Made by a program: the position numbers and the translations under genes | Shown here: positions 9,865-21,500 of the stretch, piece by piece | Numbering within the stretch: position 1 is the stretch's first letter | Layout of the letters: every line of letters begins with the position of its first letter | Origin: Corella eumyota | Taxonomy: Eukaryota; Chordata; Ascidiacea; Phlebobranchia; Corellidae | DNA length: 64,000 nucleotides | Direction: 5' to 3' | Assembly (NCBI GenBank): GCA_963082875.1 | Contig: OY720103.1 | Span: 4,650,001 to 4,714,000 of the forward strand | The notes under the pieces: model-generated | The model's database searches: none | Seen by the model: only the letters and a program-made list of their open reading frames with translations | What the model was told of the DNA's origin: nothing

Positions 9865-11408
9865 GAAATAAAAATAACTCGGAAATAAAAAGATTTGTCG
9901 AATTTTCGACATATTTGTTAACAGTTTTCGGTCGATAGTTGGCGTAAACGAAATTTGTTCATTTTAAAAATTAACATACACCTTCTTTTTAATTTGGTTA
10001 ATATGATGTTAACTTTTTTTTAATTTCATAATGTCGGAAAGTATTTTTAATTGGGTCGGAGCGAAATCTTGTTTCTTTATTGTTTTTTGAAATTACTATA
10101 ACTTTTGCAAACAAAGGTTGTTTCGCTTTAAACTTTGCTTGCAATTTTAATTTACAATTACTTATTTATGAATAAATCTTGACTCGTATATTTTTTTGGG
10201 AAAGTAGTTTCTGCTGGAGAGTGGGATTCGTTTTTGGCCTAAAGGAGCGGGATATTGTTTCTTTTATAATATTTAAAATGTCGATAATTAGCGAAAACGC
10301 AAAATGTGCAACTTAAAACTGCGCAAACTTTTAGATAATTGCAGAACCTAGCTGTGATTAAATTTTTTTGAACTTCATAATGTCGAAAAGTATTTTAAAA
10401 TAACTCGGAAATAAAAAGATTTGCCGAATTTTCGACATATTTGTTAACAGTTTTCGGTCAATAGTTCGCGTAAACTAAGTTTGTTCATTTTGAAAATTAA
10501 CATAAACTTTCTTTTTAATTCAATTAATATGATGTTAAATTTTTTTTAATTTCATAATGTCGGAAAGTATTTTTAATTGGGTCGGAGCGAAATCTTGTTT
10601 CTTTATTGTTTTTTGAAATTAATATAACTTTTGCAAACAAAGGTTGTTTCGCTTTAAACTTTGCTTGCAATTTTAATTTACAATTACTTATTTATGAATA
10701 AAACTTGGCTCGTATATTTTTTGGGGAAAGTAGTTTCTGCTGGAGAGTGGGATTCGTTTTTCGCCTAAAGGAGCGGGATATTGTTTCTTTTATAGTATTT
10801 AAAATGTCGATAATTAGCGAAACGCAAAATGTGCAACTTAAAACTGCGCAAACTTTTATATAATTGCAGAACCTAGCTGTGATTAAATTTTTTTGAACTT
10901 CATAATGTCGGAAAGTATTTTAAAATAACTCGGAAATAAAAATATTTGCCGAATTTTCGACATATTTGTTAACAGTTTTCGGTCAATAGTTCGCGTAAAC
11001 TAAGTTTGTTTATTTTGAAAATTAACATACACTTTCTTTTTAATTCGTTTAATATGATGTTAAATGTCGGAAAGTATTTTTAATTGGGTCGGAGCGAAAT
11101 CTTGTTTCTTTATTGTTTTTTGACTTTAATATAACTTTTAATATTGTTTATTTAATATTATTTAAAAGGTCGATAATTTGCGCTACTGCAAAATCTGCAT
11201 TTTGCAAAATTGCCTGGTTTATTATCCGAGTCGACATCGGAATAAACAAAGAGAATAATATTAACATTCATGTAACAATAATTAATTTATTATGTTTAGT
11301 TTTTTGTATTACCGATTTACCAATTTATATTAACATACACTTACGCGGAAAAATGCGGAGTTCTGCTAGGATTAAAAAAAAAAAAAATTCTAGCAGAATG
11401 ACAGTGGT
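9865..11408 (-). repeat. Right long terminal inverted repeat of the transposon
   Basis: Reverse complement of the left arm but longer. It is built of a direct unit of about 520 bp, present in full at roughly 9870-10395 and 10396-10920, followed by a partial third. Each unit contains TAACTCGGAAATAAAAA, TTTTCGGTCRATAGTT, GGGTCGGAGCGAAATCTTG and GGAGAGTGGGATTCG. The 102-residue plus-strand frame at 11113-11421 is palindrome sequence. Confidence 0.85.
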
Positions 11409-11416
11409 CTTTATTT
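11409..11416. repeat. 8-bp target-site duplication, right copy
   Basis: CTTTATTT directly after the terminal GACAGTGGT, matching 6198-6205. Confidence 0.85.
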
Positions 11417-12477
11417 TGTAACTGCTTTACTTCCATCAACTGTGGATGAAAGTTAAAGACAAAAGTTCGTGGCTCGAAATGATGATTATAAAACAATACA
11501 AAGCAACGAAGACATTGTATTACAACATTTTTTGAAACAATTAGGAAGCATCAAGTAAGTACAATTTCTTAATTGTTTAATTAGTTTACTGGATAAGTTT
11601 GTTCCATGTAGTAAAAAAATACTTTATTGAAACAATAGCTTATAAGACCTTTGCAATAGCTAAAGAATTATATTTTTACCGTCTTGAATGATTAAGTAAT
11701 TAGGAAATACCTCTGTTTTCTTTTTCTACAAAGATAAATCTTGATTTATATTAAGTCCTAATGATCTGTATGCATTTATTTAGAGAAACGGAAAACCCAA
11801 ATATCAAAACTGATTTCGGGACACAGAAAAAACAACAACGAAAAGAAGATATTATGTGAAAGTTGCTCAATCGTACTTCGAGACAAATAACATCGCTATG
11901 TGTTGCAGTGCTGTCAATTTTTGCTTTTCGTGTTATTTTGTTGCGCTGTGTTGTATCGTGTTGAAAATGTGTGCTTTGTATTTATTGTAGGTGTAGAAGG
12001 CAAACCTTACGGCCTAAACATAAGGTTATTTTTGCCAGTTTTGGATATTGTTACCTAATTGAATATTTGCCATTAGGTTAGACAGCAAAAAGTTTAGTTA
12101 GGTACTAGAGAAATTAAGTGTTGAACACCCATCTTGATGTTCTGGTATCCCCTAAATTCGGACGAATTGAAAACTAGGGTAAAGAACCTAATTTAACCAG
12201 CTATTAATCTGACTATTTCCTTAAAGTCTATTGATTTAAATTCCTTTTAATAAAATATCCCCAACAACTTGTCCCTTGCAATTAAATAATTGCCCCACCC
12301 ACTTTTAAATAAAACCCCTTTCTCTGTGCTTCTTGATTTAAACCACCTTCAGTGTCCATGTGGATTCAGTTTTTTTTTTAACCCCTTTATTAAAATAAGC
12401 CTACTCCTCACTTTTGGTAACATGGACCCATATAGTTTTAAACCATTTAAATATTGGCGTTTTTTTTCTTATTAAGA
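11417..12477. other. Spacer between the two large inverted repeats
   Basis: No gene. A degenerate SINE family A tail in minus orientation may lie near 11995-12060. From about 12290 there are irregular repeats of a GATTTAAACC-type motif like those inside the palindrome arms, suggesting that the left arm is embedded in an older array. Confidence 0.4.
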
Positions 12478-14293
12478 TACCTTTCACATCTTTGCCACGT
12501 TTATCGATTCAACCCATTACAACATAGCTATTTTGCCCCCTTAAATAATGTCTTTTTAACAAAGTTTCCTCGTCATTCTGGGCTTGTCCTCCAAGGTTTT
12601 TGATTTAAACCCCTCTTTTACTAAAGTACCGTAACATTTTCCCCTTTTCTAGTTTAAGTTTTTATTAGAGCACCCCTTGATTTAAACCCCCTTTTAAAAA
12701 AGCACGTTTCGTGCCACTTAATTTAAGTTCTATTTTTAATTGAAACACCCATTGGTAAGAGCACTACTTACGTTTTGTGAGCCTTAATTTCCTTTATTAA
12801 TTTAAGATATACAACAAGGTAATTTAAGATATACAACAAGTTTTAAACCGATTAAACATTTTATTTTAACCCTTTTAAAATTAATATCAATCAACAGTTG
12901 TTTATTTTGCTATTATTTCTGAATATAATTTATTAAGCGTCTCGACGACATTATTAACAGCGCTCTATTATAATTAAACTGTGAAATAATAATATAGAAG
13001 CTTGCCCAAAAAAAGGGCGGTATAAATGCATAACTTTTTTTTTGCAAAAAATTTACGAAAAAAATTTTTAAAAAAAATTTCCCACGGCAATTAATGACGT
13101 CATCAAATTACAGTAAAAGTGCTGTAAAATCTTTATTTTAAATATTTATCAGTTTTTGAAAGGTGAACTAGATTTGGTTACCCCATATCATACTACACTG
13201 TAAATTTCAAGTTTTTTCATTGAAAAAAAAATTACGGATATTTGAAAAGATTTGCTTGCAAATACCCGTCGAAAAATTTCTTCGAAAATTTCCGAAATTT
13301 ATTGACCCAATTTTACTGAAACTTTGTCAGAATGTGTATTGGAGGGTGCTGAGTCTAATAAACTTGGTTTTATCGCGCTATTTTTAGCAGTTTTTAAGTA
13401 AATTAATATTTTGTGCAAAAATGAGGATAAAAAAGGCCAAAAACACCACTTTTTGGCCTTTTTTTCAAAAAATCGCGATTTTGATTTCGCGGAAACAAAA
13501 TATTTTTTTTTCGCTTAGTTTCTCCGCATTCGCGGAAGAAGTTTATTCGCCTTAATAAGACGGGATCAGCGGGATTTGGACATGAAACATACGATACAGT
13601 AGAAGGTAATGCGAATACAACAGAATATCAAGAGTACTAACTGAAGAGCTATGAGAGAAGTTTAAAATTGCTTGCGAATCCTAATACTTATCTCACCAAA
13701 TACGATCCTTTATTAAAAATTGTAGCTTTTCTTTTCCCTGCAAAAATGCATACATACCAACCAAATTTTAGGACTTCGAAAAAAAAATTAAATCGTCGCA
13801 TGTAATTACTGTGTACTATATAGCGCACTAAGCGCGCTTAAGACGCGGTAGTTTACGTTTGTTCATTATAGAGAGGATTCTCGCAAAGCTCACTTTTTCG
13901 CTCTGGGTCGTTCAAAAAACTGCAGTACAAATTATTATGAACACAAGTTTATTTCCTACAAATACATAAAAATTAACATTTATTTTAAATAAATGCACAC
14001 AAAGTAATAAAATTTAAAAAAAATATTGTAAAAAAATTAGTTTAAATAAAAATTACTTTAAATAAAAATTAAATTAAAATAATAAATATAGGAAAACGTA
14101 TTTAAAAGCGCCAGCTCTGTTCCGCGACTATAAAGCATTTATTTGCCACTTTTCTACTTTTAAAGCTTTGATTTTATTTCACGTCTACAAAGTATATACA
14201 TTAACATGGAATAAATATCTTTTTTAACAAATATTTAAACTTTTGTTTAAGTTACAACCAATATAATGTTTAATATGTTAAACATAAACATCA

Positions 14294-14372
14294 ACCACGA
14301 TAGCCGAGTGGGTTAGTCGCCAAACTTGATGTCGCGGAGTCGTGGGTTCGTTTCCCACATAGGGAACTAACT
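14294..14372 (+). other. tRNA-like module 1, left arm (mate at about 15350-15427, minus)
   Basis: Has an A-box-like TAGCCGAGTGGGTTAG and a perfect five-base T stem and loop (GTGGG TTCGTTT CCCAC). The bases either side do not pair as an acceptor stem, so this is tRNA-derived and unlikely to be a working tRNA gene. Confidence 0.55.
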
Positions 14373-14479
14373 GCAGAAGAAAATTATTCTTCAAAGTAAT
14401 AAAATTTTTAATAACTATTTAAACGTGTGTTTGCAATATAACTCATGTACCCTTGGAATTGTAGTGATGATATCACCGC

Positions 14480-14553
14480 CACGATAGCTCTTCGGGATAG
14501 TCGGCTTCGAAATGTCGTGAAGGTACGGGGTTCGAATCCCAGCAAGACCAAAG
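14480..14553 (+). other. tRNA-like module 2, left arm (mate at about 15172-15246, minus)
   Basis: A-box-like TAGCTCTTCGGGATAGTC and B box GGTTCGAATCCC. The right-arm copy reads TAGCTCATCGGGATAGTC. No acceptor stem forms. Confidence 0.55.
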
Positions 14554-14648
14554 CGACTTAGAAATGTCCAAAAGGTTATTACGTTTTTGACAAATATTTG
14601 AACGTTACAAATCACATATATATACTAGAATTAGTTGTACTAAAAGTG

Positions 14649-14727
14649 CCGCCCCGGTAGCAGAGTGGGATAGTCGACGTGACAACGTTCGGCGAGGTAG
14701 TGGGTTCGATCCCCACTGCTCGGCAGA
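14649..14727 (+). other. tRNA-like module 3, left arm (mate at about 14996-15073, minus)
   Basis: A-box-like GTAGCAGAGTGGGATAGTCG and B box GGTTCGATCCCC with a GTGGG/CCCAC T stem. Flanking bases do not pair as an acceptor stem. Confidence 0.55.
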
Positions 14728-14775
14728 GACAGTGTCGTCTCAAAAGCACGGGTTCGATTCCCGTCGATTGAAATG
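14728..14775 (+). other. tRNA-like module 4 (B-box half only), left arm (mate about 14948-14995, minus)
   Basis: Only the 3' half is recognisable: CACGGGTTCGATTCCCGT, a T stem-loop with B box. It follows module 3 without a gap. Confidence 0.45.
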
Positions 14776-14816
14776 AAAAATTTATCTCAATCGAAATTAG
14801 AAGGGGGGAGGGTAGA

Positions 14817-14901
14817 TACTGAAATTTTCTCTTCATTTTATACAGCTGTAGGTTTTTCAGAAAAAAAATTAGCAAACCCCCATGTTTTCTTCCCAGGGGG
14901 C
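14817..14901. other. Unpaired centre of the palindrome
   Basis: About 85 bp that do not match between arms, including a T-rich stretch and CCCAGGGGG. It would form the loop if the arms paired. Confidence 0.6.
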
Positions 14902-15994
14902 TGTCTACCCTCCCCCCTTCTATTTTCGATTGAGATAAATTTTTTATTTTAATCGACGGGAATCGAACCCGTGCTTTTGAGACGACACTGTCTCTGCCGG
15001 GGAGTGAGGATCGAACCCACTACCTCGCCGAACGTTGTCACGTCGACTATCCCACTCTGCTACCGGGGCGGCACTTTTAGTCCAACTAATTCTAGTATAT
15101 ATATGTGATTTGTAACGTTCAAATATTTGTCAAAAACGTAATAACCTTTTGGACATTTCTAAGTCGCTTTGGGCTTGCTGGGATTCGAACCCCGTACCTT
15201 CACGTCATTTCGTAGCTGACTATCCCGATGAGCTATCGTGGCGGTGATATCTTCACTACAATTCCAAGGGTACATGAGTTATATTGCAAACACACGTTTA
15301 AATAGTTATTAAAAATTTTATTACCTTGAAGAATAATTTTCTTCCGCAGTTAGTTCCCTATGTGGGAAACGAACCCACGACTACGCGACATCAAGTCTGG
15401 CGACTAACCCACTCGGCTATCGTGGTTGATGTTTATGTTTAACATATTAAACATTATATTGGTTGTAACTTAAACAAAAGTTTAAATATTTGTTAAAAAA
15501 GATATTTATTCCATATTATGGTATATACTTTGTAGATGTGAAATGGAATCAAAGTTTTAGAAGTAGGAAGGTGGCAAATAAATGCTTTATAGTCGCGGAA
15601 CAGAGCTGGCGCTTTTAAATACGTTTTCCTATATATATTATTTTAATTTAATATTTATTTAAAGCAATTTTCATTTAAACTTATTTTTTTACAATGTTTT
15701 TTTTTATATTTTATTACTTTGTGTGCATTTATTAAAAATAAATGTTAATTTTAATGTATTTGTTAAAAATAAACTCGTTTTCATTATAATTTGTACTGCA
15801 GTTTTTTGAACGACCCAGAGCGAAAAAGAGAGCTTTGCGAGAATCCTCTCTATAATAGAACAAACGTAAAATACCGAGTCTTAAGCGCGCTTAGTGCACT
15901 ATATAGTACACAGTAATTACATGCGACGATTTAATTTTTTTTTCGAAGTCCTAAAATTTGGTTGGTATGTATGCATTTTTGCAGAGAAAGCAAA

Positions 15995-16070
15995 GCAGCT
16001 GCGTGGCTCGGTGGTATCTCTCCCATCTGGAATGCCGAAGGTTCCAGGATCGAGGTATCGCAAATACAAT
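15995..16070 (+). other. tRNA-like module present in the right arm only
   Basis: GCGTGGCTCGGTGGTATC resembles an A box and CCAGGATCGAGG a B box. The matching place in the left arm (about 13722) lacks about 75 bp, so either the left arm lost it or the right arm gained it. Confidence 0.45.
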
Positions 16071-17652
16071 TTTTAATAAAGGGTCGTATTTGGTAAGATA
16101 AGTATTAGAATTCGGATTCAAATTTAAACTTCTCTCATAGCTCTTCAGTTAGTACTGTCGTTATTCTGTTGTATTCGCATTACCTTCTACTGTATCGTAT
16201 GTTTCATGTCCAAACTCCGCTGATCCCGTCTTATAAAGGCGAAAAAACTTCTTCCACGAATGCGGAGAAACTAAGCGAAAAAAAAAATTTTTATTTCCGC
16301 GAAAATCAAAAATCGCGATTTTTTTGAAAATTTCGAAAAAAAGGCCAAAATGTGGTGTTTTTGGCATTTTTTATTCTCATTTTTGCACAAAATATTAATT
16401 TACTCAAAAACTGCTAAAAATAGCGCGATAAAACCAAGTTTATTAGACTCAGCACCCTACAATACACATTCTGACAAAGTTTCAGTAAAATTGGGGTCAA
16501 TAAATTTAGGAAATTTTCGAAGAAATTTTTCGACGGGTATTTTTGCAAGCAAATTTTTTCAAATATCTGTAATTTTTTTTTCAATGAAAAAACTTGAAAT
16601 TTACAGTGTAGTATGATATGGGCTAACCAAATCTATTTTACCTTTCAAAAACTGATAAATATTTAAAATAAAGATTTTACAGCACTTTTACTGTAATTTG
16701 ATGACGTCATTAATTGCCGTGGAAAATATTTTTCGTAAATTTTTTGCAAAAAAAAAGTTATGCATTTATACCGCCCTTTTTTTTGGGCAAGCTTCTACAT
16801 TATTATTTCACAGTTTAATTATAATAGAGCGCTGTTAATAATGCCGTCAAGACGCTTAATAAATTATATTCAGAAATAATAGCAAAATAAACAACTGTTG
16901 ATTGATATTAATTTTAAAAGGGTTAAAATAAAATGTTTAATCGGTTTAAAACTTGTTGTATATCTTAAATTACCTTGGAAAAATGCAAAAAGGCGAAATC
17001 TCGGAACAAAAAACGCGGAAAAACGGAATCTTAATTTTTACAATTTATTATGGCTGTAAATGTTTATTTACACAACTTACTTTTAAAAATTGTCATTATT
17101 ACGTCAAACCAGTTATTAAACTTTTATTCCACTACAAATAATTTTTATGTAAATAGAGTTTGTCTTATAGTAGCAAAGGTTTTATTACCAAATATTGTTT
17201 ACCAACACTCCACAAAAATCAGATTGGGTTATTAAGTTACATAAGTTAGTGTTTAAATAAAGAAAACATTTGCTTTAATAAAACGTGAGGAGCGGTCTTA
17301 TGAAAGGTTTAAATCGAAGAGGGGGTAATAAAGGAAATTAAGGCTCACAAAACGTAAGTAGTGCTCTTACCAATGGGTGTTTCAATTAAAAATAGAACTT
17401 AAATTAAGTGGCACGAAACGTGCTTTTTAAAAGGGGATTTAAATCAAGGGGTGCTCTAATAAAAACTTAAACTAGAAAAGGGGAAAATGTTACGGTACTT
17501 TAGTAAAAGAGGGGTTTAAATCAAAAACCTTGGAGGACAAGCCCAGAAGGACGGGGAAACTTTGTTAAAGAAACCTTATTTAGAGGAAAAATAGCTATGT
17601 TGTAATGGGTTGAATCAAGGTTTCGATAAACGTGGCAAAGATGTTAAAGGTA

Positions 17653-18591
17653 GCGCTAAAAAACTAATAGTTTTGTTAGAATAAATGTTAACTCAATTTT
17701 TACACAATTGATTATTACCACTATTTATTATATAATTCGTATATAAATATATAATTCGTATATAAATACATAACATAATTTTTAATATATATATAAAACA
17801 AAGAAAATCTAGTCTATATGTTATCTCTCAAATACTTTTCTACCAAATATATCATGTTTATATCTAAAAAATTGTCATACTAATTGGTATTGTTTAACAC
17901 TGCGCCTTTGATAGTAAATTTAAAGTCCGATTTAAATTATCAAACTTTTTAATAAATTAGACCCATTTTGAATGTAAGGTGCCACGACTGTTTTTAAATG
18001 TGTACAACTTATTGCAAAAATTTATTAAAGTTCAAATAAAAACTCAAAATGAGAATTTGTATTCAATTAATTGATATCGGTAATTGAAAAATAAAGAGCC
18101 ACAAATGTATATATACTGCAGCATGCAATTAGTTCAAATCGAAAGCAAGCAAAGCGTTTTACTGAATTGAAATTGAAAAACTTTTATTTTTGTGCATCAG
18201 CCCAGAAGAGTAAAAATTACGCTTTGTTTTAAATGCAAAATGGTGCAAGTGTAATAACGTATTTGGTTTTCATTTGTAAGCATTGGTTGAAAACCTCCAG
18301 TTTTCAAGTTCTTAGGGTGAATGTTATAGACGGTACGCGCTCCTGCTGAACATAAACCAATCGGCTGGTTAAGGCCGGCAATTGCAATTAATCTTAAACT
18401 GACAAAGGTACCTTGATATTGGTCCAGGGTAACACATTTAGTTGACGTTAAAGCCATAATGTCAGCTTTCCAACATCAATAAAAAACATAAAAACATAGG
18501 AATGCACATGTACAAAGCAAGAGTAAAGTCCATCGCAATCCAGGTGTAAAAGTGACTTTTCTTCCATTTCCTTAAGTATGGTGCTGTTGCC
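17653..18591. other. Downstream flank of the formin gene, with a decayed SINE
   Basis: Holds the 3' end of the minus-strand formin transcript (a TTTATT, the reverse of AATAAA, lies at 18182-18187). An 86-residue open frame at 18197-18457 is largely a degenerate family A SINE in minus orientation: it contains CAGCAGGAGCGCGTACCGTC, as in the SINE body. Confidence 0.5.
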
Positions 18592-21500
18592 TTATTTCTG
18601 CAGTGATGCACATGATTTAAACTCGACTAAAAAGTTTCGAACCCACTCGAAAAGAACTTGGGAGCTCGTGTCGGGCGACTCGCCGAACTTTGCGATCAGC
18701 TTGACGACCGTTTTTCGAATTTCCGCACACTTGTCGGTCATCTGTTGAATCGTTTTTTCGTTCGCGCAAACCTCCAACTGAAAAGTTAATAAATAAAAAA
18801 TTTGTATTTTATTTAATATACTGGATGCGGGAAGGCTGCCTTTACAGCCACGGTCCTATTAACTATCACACAGGGCCACATAGGACTGCACATGACAACA
18901 TTTGGTTCAATCCCCACTGATCTCATGCTGTAGCGCCCTTGAGTAAGGCGATATAAACGGTATGGACTCCTGCTGAGCAAGCACTTAATCAGCAGAATAA
19001 TTACCGGGCAATTATAATCTATAATATCCCAAACTGCCACAGGCAACTCGAGACTGGGTTGCAGTAACTGATGTTACTCTAAGTTTAAGTCATGCATTCG
19101 ACTTTCCCACATCGAGGATAAAGATATTTACAAAAAATAAATAAATAAATAAAAAAATATATATATACAGCTATTATTATAACTATTAACCTATACCGGT
19201 TCGAAGACAATTATTTGCTATTGTTATGATATAGGAATGTACGATATAAAGCAATAACAGGTAAAACTTAGGCAATCTGTGGATATTAAAAAACGGAATT
19301 TTGCTGGTATAAGAGTGTATTGTTACAATCAAAAACGGTAAATTATATTCATACCTCTACGTTGTTGCAAAATGCAAGATCGTCACTGGTCGGCTGATTC
19401 TTTTTTCTTTTTATGACCTCACAATGTTTCTTTACTTTCAAAACGCTTTTTCGCATTACTAAAAAATTGTTATAATTTTTTTTTAAATTATTAAAGCAAC
19501 TTTTAATCTAATATAAAATTTTGAAATAAAATAATTCATACCATATGTTTTGTGTTTTTGAGATTGCAACTTTACATTATTTATTGTAAGGCATTAATTG
19601 ATACTTTTATTAAGATTTATTCAAAAACTTATTGATAAACTTTGTTAATATTGTGTACATATTGTTTATTAAAGTTTTGATCTTATATTTAAATAATAAC
19701 GTTAATTTTAATTTTCAAAGGCAAGGTAATAAGCAGTTATTTTTTAATTTTAATTTTAAATTTTTTGTAATTTAAAATTTTTTGCACACAAGATGGTGAA
19801 CCAGAGCAGTTATTATAAAAACTCCAAATATAAAATAACTGCTCTGGTCAATCATCTTGTGGTCAAAAAATAAACACGTTAAAATTAAGATTAGAAATGA
19901 CTGCTCTGGTTCAACATCTTGTGATTAAAAACCAAAACTACAAAACAGTTGTTAAAATAAATGCTCTGGTTCAACATCTTGTGGTCCAAAAAAAAAAACT
20001 TGAACAAAATTTAAAAAAAATTTAATTAAAAATTTCCAGGTTTGCATATCACTTTGTGGTAAAAAAATTATAATTTTAAATACCAACAATGTCCACAAAC
20101 TTCAGTAACTATTTCTTACTATTCTGTGTTTTTGTGTAAAAAACATTAATATTATTAAAATCAATTTACCATCTAATTCTGCCACCAATCCTTTTGTTGA
20201 GTCTGAAATATAAACATAAAAAAACAGTTGTTAATGAACAGTTAACCACCATATAATGCCGTAAGTTTTATTCTTCTGTAAAAGCCTTTGTTAAAAAGCA
20301 TCTTGTAATAAAAAGAAAACAATGCTTTTTACTTTTTTTTCACATTCTTTAGGAAGATAGGTTTTTATATTTTTATCGGGTAAGGGTGTGAAATTGTGAC
20401 GTGTTTAATCTAACCGTAAACGCCGGGCTAAAGAGCAAATAATGTGGCATTAGTGCGGCTTGAACCCAAAACTTTTCAGCCCACAGACCAACGCCAAGAC
20501 CGATATAAAATAATAAGGCTTTAGAGTCTCTGCAAAATAAGGCCTTAGAGTCGGCCTTTTACCATAATATATTTTGTTTAAGTAACAATTAAAACCTACA
20601 AGGTTGGGGTTTTTCCAGCGATTTCATTTCATCTGAAAATTGAAGCAATTGCGGCGAGTTTGTCCTCAAATGCTTAACCACAACATGGAGCAGTGTGAGT
20701 TTACGGTTGTTTGTTTTCATTTTGCAAATCTAAAAAAATGATTTAAAACAAAATTAAAATTATACTGCTCTGCGATAATAGAAGCAAAAATAAACAAAAA
20801 AAGGAAAAAGTTATTACCGTCTCGAGTGTGGAAAGTCGGATTCCTTTTGTTGTTCCTTTTGTGTTTCCCGAATTAATTGCATTTGCAAAAGCTAGAATGC
20901 AAGCTAGCACTGATTCGAACATTTTACTGTTCAGCAACTCTTTGCACGACTGCAACGCTAGATCGACATTCTAAATAAAAAGAGTATTATTTTTTTATCC
21001 TTGAAGTTGAAAAGATGACATAACAGCCTAAAAATATATTGTTAAGTTAGTTACACAAGTAACTTTCAGTTGCAAGTTTTGATTATTATTTTTAATCGAT
21101 GTTAGGGCTTCACGGAAATAGAAACGCTTAAAAGCGTTTTACTTTAAATGTATAACAATATAAAAGATCTGGGAAACGAACCTATAGATCTTTAAGTAGC
21201 CAAGTATCATTAACTACTATGTCATAACAAAATGTTAAAAAATTTTACATTTTGGAATTTACAGTACACTTTATTTAATATATTTCTATTATTAACGTTT
21301 TAAGACACTTCAAAAAAAAACAAATAAAACAATTTTGAAATTGATGTTTAACATAGAATTAAAATTTAAAAACTTACTGGTTGTATTGCTTCAAGTTCTT
21401 GTGGTATTTCCCTGGTTATTACTATCATTTCCAACCTTAAGTTAAGTCTTGGGATTTGACATAACTGTAACATAAAACAAAGTTAAACATTAGAAAATGG

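Larger units (their letters stand above)
6206..11408 (-). mobile_element. 5.2-kb long-TIR DNA transposon carrying a ubiquitin-specific protease gene
   Basis: Both ends read ACCACTGTCATTCTGCTAG inward and are flanked by the 8-bp duplication CTTTATTT. Inverted terminal repeats are long: about 6206-7440 on the left and 9865-11408 on the right. Near each tip is a hairpin, TGCTAG, a T/A run, then CTAGCA. The interior, from about 7500 to 9860, has one strong minus-strand gene (USP-type protease, 8369-9775) and a short second frame (8094-8315). I find no transposase, integrase, polymerase or capsid-like frame. Eight-base duplications are typical of hAT, P and some related superfamilies, and very long TIRs of Foldback or Galileo-like elements; the family is therefore unresolved. 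It is either non-autonomous or its transposase is too diverged for me to see. Confidence 0.85.
12478..17652. repeat. Giant diverged palindrome with tRNA-like modules
   Basis: Left arm 12478-14816, right arm 14902-17652, spacer about 85 bp. Outermost pairing: TACCTTTCACATCTTTGCC on the left against GGCAAAGATGTTAAAGGTA on the right. Innermost pairing: AAGGGGGGAGGGTAGA against TCTACCCTCCCCCCTT. The arms differ by scattered substitutions and by two larger length differences, so this is real sequence and not a simple assembly echo. Near the centre each arm holds four tRNA-like stretches. I find no protein gene and no clear target duplication at the ends. It may be a foldback-type element or an inverted segmental duplication. 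Confidence 0.85.

Noticed and set aside
6206-11408. Polinton or other virus-like element
   Set aside because: Long terminal repeats invited the idea, but the unit is short and shows no polymerase, integrase or capsid-like frame; a plain DNA transposon fits better.
11113-11421. 102-residue open frame and its counterpart at 6221-6406
   Set aside because: The two are the same terminal inverted repeat read from both ends; no coding signature.
14294-15427. Working tRNA genes in the palindrome
   Set aside because: A and B boxes and T stems are present, but acceptor stems do not pair, so these are tRNA-derived modules and probably not functional tRNAs.
12478-17652. Assembly artefact (one strand joined to its own complement)
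   Set aside because: The arms differ by scattered substitutions, a 75-bp and a roughly 350-bp length difference, and have a unique centre.
18197-18457. 86-residue minus-strand open frame starting with ATG
   Set aside because: Most of it aligns with a degenerate family A SINE, and it follows the formin stop without splice support.
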